The translations under genes were made by a program, and so were the position numbers. Shown piece by piece: positions 1 to 6,928 of a stretch of DNA of 11,947 nt. The first letter of the stretch is position 1. Every line of letters begins with the position of its first letter. The stretch comes from Rickettsiales bacterium (lineage in GTDB: Bacteria; Pseudomonadota; Alphaproteobacteria; TMED127), in assembly GCA_002706585.1 (NCBI GenBank), contig PALU01000054.1:1-11947 (forward strand), read 5' to 3'. The notes beneath the pieces were generated by a model. It did not search any database. It was not told the origin of the DNA and was given only the letters and a program-made list of their open reading frames with translations.

Positions 1-244
1 CTCCTTGTGCTCCAGTGCCACCTTGACCTCCACCATTGCCTTGATATCCTTGATATCCTCTAGATCCTTGTGCGCCAGTGCCTCCACCACCTCCTTGTTT
101 TCCTTGTGCTCCTTGTGCTCCAGTGCCTCCACCACCTCCTTGTTTTCCTTGTGCTCCTTGTGCTCCAGTGCCACCTTGACCTCCACCATTGCCTTGATAT
201 CCTTGATATCCTCTAGATCCTTGTGCGCCAGTGCCTCCACCACC
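1..244 (-). repeat. 153-bp-period duplication at the left edge
   Basis: Bases 1-91 equal 154-244 by inspection (offset 153, i.e. 17 triplets). After one mismatch (92/245) similarity continues for about 25 bases. The repeat probably extends past the left edge. The unit carries the [10 protein letters not shown] block. Confidence 0.9.
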
Positions 245-3200
245 GCCTTGTTTTCCTTGTGCTCCTTGTGCCCCCGTGCTACCACCAGATCCTTGAGCTC
301 CAGTGCTTCCACCTGCTCCTTGTGCTCCTGTACTTCCACCTGCTCCTTGAGCTCCTGTGCTACCACCACCACCTTGTTTTCCTTGTGCTCCTTGTGCTCC
401 TGTACTTCCACCTGATCCTTGTGCTCCAGTGCTTCCACCTGATCCTTGTGCTCCTGTACTTCCACCTGCTCCTTGTGCTCCTCTTGCTCCTTGAGCTCCT
501 GTGCTACCACCACCACCTTGTTTGCCTTGTGCGCCTTGTGCTCCTGTACTTCCACCTGCTCCTTGTGCTCCAGTGCTTCCACCTGATCCTTGTGCTCCTG
601 TACTTCCACCTGCTCCTTGTGCTCCTGCTGCTCCTTGAGCTCCAACTGTGCCTATTCCTTTTCCTCCTTGTTTTCCTTGTGCTCCTTGAGCACCAGTGCT
701 ACCACCAGCTCCTTGAGCACCAGTGCTACCACCTGCTCCTTGTGCTCCTGCTGCTCCCTGAGAACCTTCATTTCCTTTACTTCCTAAATCTCCTTGAGCC
801 CCAGCTGCTCCTTGAGCCCCAGTACTACCACCAGCTCCTTGTGCGCCAGTGCTTCCTCCACCACCAATTTTTCCTTGTGCTCCCTGTGCTCCTGTACTTC
901 CACCTGCCCCTTGAGCTCCAGTGCTACCACCTGCTCCTTGAGCTCCTTTACTTCCACCTGCTCCTTGAGCCCCAGTACTACCACCTGCTCCTTGTGCTCC
1001 AGCTGCTCCTTGAGCTCCAGTGCTGCCAGTTGCTCCTTGTGAACCAGGAATACCAACAGCTCCCTTAGCTCCTTGCGCTCCGGCTGCCCCTTGTGCGCCA
1101 GCGGCTCCTTGTGCTCCAGTGCTACCACCACCACCTTGTTTTCCTTGTGCTCCTTGAGAACCAGGAACGCCAACAGATCCTTGTGCTCCAGCTGCTCCTT
1201 GTGCACCAGTGCTACCACCTGCTCCTTGAGCACCAGTACTTCCACCAGCTCCCTGTGCTCCAGTGCTACCACCAGCTCCTTGAGCTCCAGCTGCTCCTTG
1301 AGCACCAGTACTTCCACCAGCTCCCTGTGCGCCAGTGCTACCACCAGCTCCTTGAGCTCCTGCTGCTCCTTGTGCCCCAGTGCTACCACCTGCTCCTTGA
1401 GCTCCTGCTGCTCCTTGTGCGCCAGTGCTACCACCTGCTCCTGTATCTCCTTGAGGACCTCCACTACCTTGAGGACCAGCAAGTCCTCTTAAACCTTGTG
1501 CTCCATTGCTACCACCACCTCCTTGTTCTCCTTTGGCACCTTGTGCTCCTCTTGCTCCTTGTGCTCCAGCTGCTCCTTGAGCACCAGTATCTCCCTTTTT
1601 TGCTAGTTCTATACAATAATTTCTATCAACTGAATAATTTGACCCTGTACCAACATTAACTACCGCTACATTTAATTGAATATGGTCGGCCACATCTCCT
1701 TCCCATTGAGGATCTGCTGTTAATGTATATATTGAATAATCATCTCCATGTCCATACCCTCTAACTATTAATAAATCTCCATTCTCAAAGGTTCCAAACC
1801 AACCAGTAGCGTCACCACCTGCTCCTGGACCCTGACCAATACTATTTCCAAAAATATCTTGTTTATTAATTTTAAGAATTTTAACATTATATTTAGCGAC
1901 TGTATTGGTAGAAGAGTTGGAAAATGCCGAAAATTTTCCAGCAGTAAATTGTCCACTTCCACTAGAATTTTTAAAGCTCCAAACGAAAGAATTAGAATTT
2001 ACTCCTATTATTCCCTGATGACCTTGTGCTCCAACAGCACCTTGAGCTCCAGCTGCGCCTTGTGCTCCCGTACTTCCCGTAGCTCCTTGTGCTCCTGCTG
2101 CCCCTTGCGCCCCTGTATTTCCTGTAGCTCCTTGAGCTCCTGCTGCTCCTTGTGCGCCAGCAGCTCCTTGTGCTCCTGCGGCTCCCTGTGCGCCAGCTGT
2201 TCCTTGTGCTCCTGCTGCCCCTTGCGCCCCTGTGCTTCCTTTAGCTCCTTGAGCTCCTGTACTTCCAGTAGATCCCTGTGCTCCTGTCGCACCTTGACTA
2301 CCTGTAACACCATTTATACTATATGATAAAATTATTCTATCTCCAGTGCTGGCTTTTTTTTCGGGATTCCAATCTATTAAAGTAGATGTTACTGTCCAAT
2401 AACCTGTAGCACCAACTACGGTGGCGGCAACAGCAGTAACTCTAACAGTAAAAAAAGTTGTGGGATCATCTTTTTTTTGTATAGACAATGTTGCTCCTCC
2501 ATTAAATTTTGTCATCATTTCAATCCATGGTGATGTGATAAGTGAATTAGCATCTGTGCTACTTATATACATATAAGGTGATTTCCCCCAAGCCATACTG
2601 AAACCAACTCTACCGTCACCGGGTGGTGTTGGTGTATTGCCAACTTCTTCAGCACCCATTATGAACTCGTGTGAATTTGTTGTTCCTCCTGTAGCTCCTT
2701 GAGCTCCAGCAGCTCCTTGTGCGCCAGCAGCTCCTTGTGCTCCAGTATTTCCCTTAGCTCCTTGTGCTCCAGCAGCTCCTTGCGCACCAGCAGCTCCTTG
2801 TGCTCCTGCTGCTCCTTGTGATCCTACTTCTCCTCTTTTACCTTGTACTCCTTGATGTCCTCTTGCTCCTTGTGCCCCAGTGCTACCACCTGCTCCTTGG
2901 GCTCCAACAGCTCCTTGTGCTCCTGCTGCGCCTTGAGCTCCAGCAGCTCCTTGTGCTCCTGTACTTCCCGTTACTCCTTGTGCTCCTGCGGCCCCCTGTG
3001 CGCCCGCTGCTCCTTGTGCACCTGCTGCTCCCTGAGCTCCTGCTGCTCCTTGTGCGCCAGTGCTACCATCATCTCCTTGAGCTCCAGTGCTTCCACCCGC
3101 TCCTTGTGCTCCTCTTGCTCCTTGTGCTCCTTGATCCCCTGAATCTCCAGTTCTAGCAAATGTTAAAATACATTCATCACCATTAGATATAGGTGTGCTA

Positions 3201-5287
3201 CTACTTGAATTTAATATTGTAACTGTAACTTCCTCATAACCAACTTGTGTTCTATTTCTTGTAATTGTAAATATAGCATATTTTGAATTATCTCCTACTT
3301 TTGATATTTTTACATGACCTTTTATTGTAGATGTAGAATCATCAATGGTTTTTAAATAAGAAGCAACACTATTACCATCTGCATCCGTATTATTAACATT
3401 TAGAATAGTAATATTAGTCCAATCACCAGGAGAATTAGTTCTAAATTCGCCATTATCTGGACTGGGTTCTGAATTAGTATTTTTAGAACTAAATCTATAT
3501 TTAAAGGAAGCTCCACCAAAAGCACCTGTTTCTCCTTGACTACCTTGAGCACCTGCTGCCCCTTGTGCCCCGGCTGCTCCTTGTGCGCCAGCTGCCCCTT
3601 GTGCCCCTGCTGTTCCTTGTGCTCCTGCTGTTCCTTGTGCTCCTTGAGCACCAGTATTTCCCTTAGGTCCTTGAGCTCCAGCTGCTCCTTGAGCTCCAGC
3701 TGCTCCTTGTGCTCCAGTTGCTCCTTGTGCACCAGCTGCTCCTTGTGCGCCAGCTGCCCCTTGTGCGCCAGCTGCTCCTTGTGCCCCTGCTGCTCCTTGT
3801 GAACCAGTTGCTCCCTGAGGTCCAGCCGCAGCACCAGCAACAGTTTGAGGTCCAATTACACTAAACCACCAAATTTGGTCTGTAACTTCCACTTCTGTAG
3901 TTGCACTTGTATAATAAATACCTCTGAGATTAGATCTAGGTGGAGTTTGATATGCTCTAGTTTTTGTCCTATAACTTTTATTTCTTGATCTAGGAAGTGT
4001 CATCGCGCCACCCCCAATCCATCCTGTTCTATCGGATACCCCAGTTGTTTCTATTGGAGTGATAGTTCTTCCCCATAATGTTACATATGGCGGTTGTTTA
4101 GATAGAGTAGGAGTTGTACCCCAAAAATCTAATTCAAAATCTCCTATATTTTGAGAATAAGTTCCATATGAAACTAAATATTCTGTTCCTTTTGTTAATT
4201 CAACAGGAGACTGAAATGTAAATGTAGATACTTTTCCATCTACAATTTGGTCAACATCGCCTGTCCAACCACTGGTTTGTTTGGCGCTATTATATGAAAT
4301 ACTTGCGTATGCTACAGCTAATCTATCCATAGGATCAGCAGAATTTTCATTATATTCATAAATAGAAACAGCGCAATAAAAAATATTATTTCTTTGATCA
4401 CTAGTTTTAGAATTTGCTACTCTTACTTTCATTTGAGTATAATTTCCAGTTGTAGGAGCTACAAAATATTGTAAATATTGATATCCACAAGCACCACCAT
4501 ATCCAGAAGGAGCATCTATAGGCGCATTAGTCCAATTTGGATCTAATATAGATTCAACCATAGTAATGGCAGTAATATCATAATTTTCATACCATACATT
4601 GATTCCGCCAACCCCTTGTGCTCCTTGTGCTCCTTGTGCTGCTGTAGCCCCTTGTGCACCAGCTGCTCCTTGTGCTCCAGCAGCTCCTTGTGCTCCAGTA
4701 TTAGCAGCACCTTGTGCTCCAGTATTTCCCTTAGGTCCTTGAGCTCCAGCTGCTCCTTGTGCTCCTGCTGCTCCCTGTGCGCCAGCGGCTCCTTGTGCTC
4801 CAGCAGCTCCTTGTGCTCCAACAGCTCCTTGTGCGCCAGCAGCTCCTTGATGACCTGCTGCTCCTTGATGACCCCCCACACCTTGTGCTCCAGCAGCTCC
4901 TTGTGCGCCAGCTTTTCCTTGTGCTCCAACAGCTCCTTGTGCACCAGCTGCTCCTTGGGCTCCAGCTGCTCCTTGTGCTCCTGCTGTTCCTTGTGCTCCT
5001 GCTGCTCCTTGTGCGCCAGCTGCTCCTTGGGATCCTGTATCTCCTTGTGCTCCAGCTGTTCCTTGTGCTCCAGCAGCTCCTTGTGCGCCAGCTTTTCCTT
5101 GTGCTCCTACTGCTCCTTGTGCGCCAGCATCTCCTTGTGCTCCAACAGCTCCTTGTGCCCCCGCTGTTCCTTGTGCTCCAGTATCACCTTTATCACCACT
5201 TGTAACGAAACTTACGATAACATCTTCGTTGTTGCTAAATGGTGATGCTGCTGACGATGCCTGATTTGTGACATTAATAAGATATTC
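1..5287 (-). CDS. Collagen-like protein CLP-B, continuation after the in-frame TAA; 3' end beyond the left edge
   Basis: Read in the same frame as 5288-6286, this stretch has no stop codon in 1762 codons. It resumes with EYLINVTNQ and [15 protein letters not shown], which is the missing end of the interrupted type B domain. It then alternates collagen runs with A4, B2, B3 and B4 domains and finishes in a Gly/Ser/Thr-rich collagen run leaving the window. The first in-frame ATG after the stop is at 4559-4561, inside domain A4 (MVESILD). No separate gene start is therefore credible, and a protein started there would lack part of a domain. The region has neither the intergenic AT-rich gap nor the hairpin found between CLP-A and CLP-B. 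If the TAA is fixed and not read through, this part is untranslated pseudogene. The preserved frame over 5.28 kb argues that any inactivation is recent or that the stop is not real. Confidence 0.75.
76..165 (-). repeat. 45-bp perfect tandem duplication
   Basis: 76-120 and 121-165 are identical, nested inside the 153-base unit. It encodes 15 residues (five triplets, GKQ/GGG/GGT type). Confidence 0.9.
1221..1364 (-). repeat. 72-bp tandem duplication with two differences
   Basis: 1221-1292 and 1293-1364 match except for two bases, both at the same codon type as other variable sites. The unit is eight triplets of the GAG-GST-GAQ kind. Confidence 0.85.
1595..2008 (-). other. Domain B4 of CLP-B (most divergent type B candidate)
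   Basis: About 138 residues: [76 protein letters not shown] and YCIELAKKG. The F-x-aromatic opening, the DxxGNSI turn and the final (I/V)-x-(L/F) strand before collagen fit the type B plan, but the glycine-rich insert and low identity make membership uncertain. Confidence 0.5.
2009..2308 (-). repeat. Fifth collagen run of CLP-B
   Basis: About 100 residues of GAQ with GAA, GST, GNT and GKG-containing triplets, plus a GHQG block. Confidence 0.86.
2309..2683 (-). other. Domain B3 of CLP-B (divergent type B)
   Basis: About 125 residues: [74 protein letters not shown] and [13 protein letters not shown]. The opening FGGA motif is lost, but the order GxLxIxKxDD - FxVxxV - GYxxVxxT - GDxxxLSxxxNG follows B1 and B2. 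Confidence 0.62.
2684..3151 (-). repeat. Fourth collagen run of CLP-B
   Basis: About 156 residues of Gly-X-Y, including charged stretches ([23 protein letters not shown]) unusual among the otherwise neutral GAQ runs. Confidence 0.86.
3152..3523 (-). other. Domain B2 of CLP-B (type B)
   Basis: About 124 residues: [79 protein letters not shown]. It aligns by eye with B1 and the CLP-A copy over its whole length, with no stop. Confidence 0.72.
3524..3850 (-). repeat. Third collagen run of CLP-B
   Basis: About 109 residues of GAQ with GAA, GTA and GAT, plus a GPKGNTG block. 41 bases at 3651-3691 recur exactly at 4719-4759 in the second run. Confidence 0.87.
3851..4603 (-). other. Domain A4 of CLP-B (type A, longest copy)
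   Basis: About 251 residues. It opens [10 protein letters not shown], has [46 protein letters not shown] and closes [10 protein letters not shown] before GAAAGPQG. It matches A3 in the opening, the YF(V/I)A motif and the closing junction. Extra segments rich in Arg/Lys/Thr ([14 protein letters not shown]) lengthen it before the end. The only in-frame ATG after the TAA that precedes most of this domain lies at 4559-4561. Confidence 0.68.
4604..5194 (-). repeat. Second collagen run of CLP-B
   Basis: About 197 residues, GAQ with GAA, GTA, GAV, GKA and GHQ. It includes one irregular GVWGVIKE-like shadow only in other frames; the true frame stays Gly-X-Y throughout. A 47-base block at 4881-4927 is repeated exactly at 5061-5107. 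Confidence 0.88.
4881..5107 (-). repeat. 47-bp direct repeat, copies exactly 180 bases apart
   Basis: 4881-4927 and 5061-5107 are identical by inspection and encode the same collagen stretch including GKAGAQG. The 180-base spacing is 20 triplets, so the duplication keeps register. Confidence 0.85.
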
Positions 5288-5581
5288 TTAATTTGCCGGG
5301 TCGACATCTTGACGAACACGTGTAATCTGAAAGAGAAGGAATTGTGAAGCGTCATCCTTATTCGATATGCGCACATACCCTTTGATTGTTGATGTTACAT
5401 TTTTAATTGTCGTGAGGAACGGCACAATACTTGTACCTGAGTCATCTTTTTGATGCATGTACAATGTGGTGGCTGTATTCTGTGTTGTCTTGTCCAAGGC
5501 ACAGTCCCCTTGGTCCTGAAGAGGAAGTGCGACGGCGGTGTTGAAAGTATAGTCAAACGTAGCACCTCCAAAATTTCCATC
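5195..5581 (-). other. Domain B1 of CLP-B (type B), interrupted by TAA
   Basis: It opens NFGGATFDYTF, has TTLYMHQKDDSG, STIKGYVRISNK, SQFLLFQIT, then the TAA, then YLINVTNQ and [12 protein letters not shown]. By hand count 5281-5580 is about 43% G+C, against about 29% for the matching CLP-A domain (7981-8280), with more CGT, CGC, CCG and GAC codons than its neighbours. Confidence 0.78.
5288..5290 (-). other. In-frame ochre (TAA) codon inside a conserved type B domain
   Basis: The codons around it read [17 protein letters not shown]. The CLP-A paralogue at the matching place reads GPNTYYQLTVTNQ, so the stop falls between conserved strands with no loss of register on either side. A single base change from a sense codon (for example TAT, CAA, GAA or AAA) would explain it. 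The following base is G (TAA-G), not one of the well-known leaky contexts. Confidence 0.9.
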
Positions 5582-6286
5582 AGAACCTTGTGCTCCTACA
5601 GCACCTTGTGAGCCTTTAGCCCCTTGGGGACCAGTATTTCCAGTATCTCCTTGTGAGCCTACTGCTCCTTGTGCTCCTGCTGTTCCTTGTGCTCCTGCTG
5701 CTCCTTGAGATCCAGCTGTTCCTTGTGCTCCTGCTGTTCCTTGTGCTCCTGCTGTTCCTTGAGAGCCAGCTGTTCCTTGTGCTCCAGCTGTTCCTTGTGC
5801 TCCAGCTGTTCCTTGTGCGCCAGCGGTTCCTTGTGCTCCTGCTGTTCCTTGTGATCCCGCTGTTCCTTGCGATCCTGCTGCTCCTTGTGCTCCTGCCGCT
5901 GCTGTTGCTCCTTGTGCTCCCGCTGTTCCTTGTGCTCCTGTTGCTCCTTGTGCGCCCGCTGCTCCTTGAGCACCAGTTTGACCAGTAGCATCACTTAAAG
6001 TAGTCATTCGAGTTCCATCGCTGAAAGTAATACCAGCGACCGCCCCATCTCTAGCAGTTCCATCTGCTATAGAATCCGTACCAAAAATAACACTAGAAGC
6101 TAATAAACTTAATCCTGTTTTATTACTATTACTTTGTCCGGGCGTTAAAGTTTGTAAAGATTTTGTATTAGTTCTTACTACAAAATTTAATGCTGTTTCA
6201 TTATCATCTACTCTATTGTTTAAATTACCAGCATATATTTTATTCATACTAAGATCTGTTGTTTCTATATAACCGTTAACACTCAT
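5288..6286 (-). CDS. Collagen-like protein CLP-B, N-terminal part, ending at an in-frame TAA (332 codons)
   Basis: The ATG at 6284-6286 starts a frame of 332 codons that stops at TAA 5288-5290. Residues 1-101 are a non-collagen head, 102-235 are Gly-X-Y repeats dominated by GAQ with GTA or GAA, and 236-332 are the first three quarters of a type B domain (FGGATFDY to SQFLLFQIT). The start is chosen because it follows the 54-base AT-rich gap after CLP-A and opens a plausible head; no Shine-Dalgarno sequence precedes it. The type B domain is cut off before its last strands, which are encoded directly after the stop in the same frame. A real 332-residue protein would therefore end in a broken domain. 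I read this as the 5' part of one gene of at least 2095 codons, interrupted by mutation, read-through or sequencing error. The likely role is a surface or fibre protein, by inference. Confidence 0.8.
   Translation of the reverse strand: MSVNGYIETTDLSMNKIYAGNLNNRVDDNETALNFVVRTNTKSLQTLTPGQSNSNKTGLSLLASSVIFGTDSIADGTARDGAVAGITFSDGTRMTTLSDATGQTGAQGAAGAQGATGAQGTAGAQGATAAAGAQGAAGSQGTAGSQGTAGAQGTAGAQGTAGAQGTAGAQGTAGSQGTAGAQGTAGAQGTAGSQGAAGAQGTAGAQGAVGSQGDTGNTGPQGAKGSQGAVGAQGSDGNFGGATFDYTFNTAVALPLQDQGDCALDKTTQNTATTLYMHQKDDSGTSIVPFLTTIKNVTSTIKGYVRISNKDDASQFLLFQITRVRQDVDPAN
5582..5983 (-). repeat. First collagen run of CLP-B
   Basis: About 134 residues, almost pure GAQ-GTA and GAQ-GAA pairs with GSQ variants, ending with GNTGPQGAKGSQG. 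The monotony at DNA level (ctgttccttgtgctc on the plus strand, many times) makes it slippage-prone and hard to assemble. Confidence 0.88.
5984..6286 (-). other. N-terminal head of CLP-B
   Basis: 101 residues before the first collagen triplet. It has no hydrophobic signal peptide. The end, GITFSDGTRMTTLSDA, resembles the FxDGTxxTT motif often seen in phage tail-fibre and neck segments. Composition is AT-rich, in contrast to the type B module downstream. The likely role is anchoring to the particle or starting trimer assembly; this is inference. Confidence 0.5.
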
Positions 6287-6340
6287 TCTATATAATTAAT
6301 ACATATATTTTAAATGCTAAAATATATTTATTATATGCTA
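6287..6340 (-). promoter_or_regulatory. AT-rich intergenic gap, probable promoter region of CLP-B
   Basis: These 54 bases contain only six G or C. They must hold both the 3' end of CLP-A and any promoter of CLP-B, unless the two genes are co-transcribed. I do not find the Mimivirus early motif AAAATTGA or a Shine-Dalgarno sequence. A late-type AT-rich promoter would fit a virion protein, but no specific element can be pointed out, and most of the gap is occupied by the hairpin. Confidence 0.35.
6297..6333 (-). terminator. AT-rich 3' hairpin downstream of CLP-A
   Basis: The plus strand carries atatatttta (6303-6312), a 5-base loop aatgc, then taaaatatat (6318-6327), a perfect 10-bp stem. After one mismatch (6302/6328) five more pairs follow (6297-6301 with 6329-6333), giving 15 of 16 paired positions. 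It lies 7 nt beyond the CLP-A stop, in the only non-coding gap of the window. Mimivirus mRNAs are known to be cut and polyadenylated at such stem-loops; assignment of that role here is by analogy. No U-tract typical of a bacterial terminator follows it. Confidence 0.65.
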
Positions 6341-6928
6341 TTAAGTAAATCTTACATATGCTGTAATATGTGTTGGTCCTCTTGCTGGATCTGAAGAGCC
6401 TGCGATATCTTGACAAGCAAAAAGCCATGTATTAGGTTTGACAACTATTTTATAGTCTAAATTAATAGTTGATGACGCGAATGGTTCATTATTACCATTA
6501 GCTACAATTTTTTCTGTAAAACGAACATTTCCGTTATCTCCTTCTGCGTCTGCTCCAGTTGGATCGTAAGTAAAAACATAAAATGTAGCCTGTCTAGGAA
6601 ATCCACAAAAATCAACTGAAAATCCTAATATTACCCCATCAGCTGGCATAAGATATCCAAAAAATGCGTTATGAGCACTACGACCATTATCTGCTGGAGT
6701 CATATTTGGACCTTGTGAGCCTACTTCAACTGGAAAAGATGGAAATTTATTAAACATCATATGTGTTCCAGAAATATGTAATAATTCTAAAGTTTGTAAA
6801 TTTGTAATACTACCTGCTTGATTAATTACACTAGATGGAGGTTTTCCTTTTATTGCCCAATTATTAACAGCACCACTCAAATCGCTTAACCATTTATAAG
6901 AACAACATCCTTTATAACCTGGTCCAAC
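6341..6928 (-). other. C-terminal domain of CLP-A
   Basis: About 195 residues after the last collagen run, beginning CCSYKWLSDLSG and ending ITAYVRFT. It holds four cysteines (the CC pair, DFCGF, FACQD) that could form disulfides, and beta-type segments such as TFYVFTYD and YKIVVKPNTWLFACQD. I do not recognise the family. Position at the end of a collagen stalk suggests a trimerisation or anchoring cap, by inference. Confidence 0.6.

Larger units (their letters stand above)
1..1594 (-). repeat. Long Gly/Ser/Thr-rich collagen run of CLP-B, leaving the window
   Basis: More than 530 residues of unbroken Gly-X-Y. Unlike the runs above it is built from GAG-GST-GAQ and GKQ-GGG-GST units, so Ser and Thr are abundant, with Lys mainly in the X position. 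Short departures are [13 protein letters not shown] and GIPGSQG. Confidence 0.88.

Noticed and set aside
1..165. CRISPR array or satellite because of regular short repeats.
   Set aside because: Repeats are tandem without unique spacers, keep codon phase and encode collagen triplets.
1..5205. Long plus-strand open frames rich in Leu/Val/Gln or Ser/Cys (for example 223-1068, 2764-3156, 4616-5245, 4759-5205).
   Set aside because: They are the complements of Gly-X-Y codon runs, which lack stops in all frames. Their products are low-complexity and they end where the collagen runs end.
784..5994. Minus-strand frames of the KEQ/HKEQ type (784-1482, 2008-2313, 3400-3855, 4543-4944, 5659-5994) that look like coiled coils.
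   Set aside because: They are out-of-frame readings of the same repeats, one frame off the true gene; the in-frame non-collagen domains prove which frame is real.
5288..6286. A genuine complete 332-residue protein.
   Set aside because: It would end inside a conserved domain whose remainder follows in frame, and no separate start exists for what follows.
6287..6340. Rho-independent bacterial terminator.
   Set aside because: The stem is nearly all A/T with a 5-base loop and no G/C-rich core or U-tract; a viral 3' hairpin fits better.
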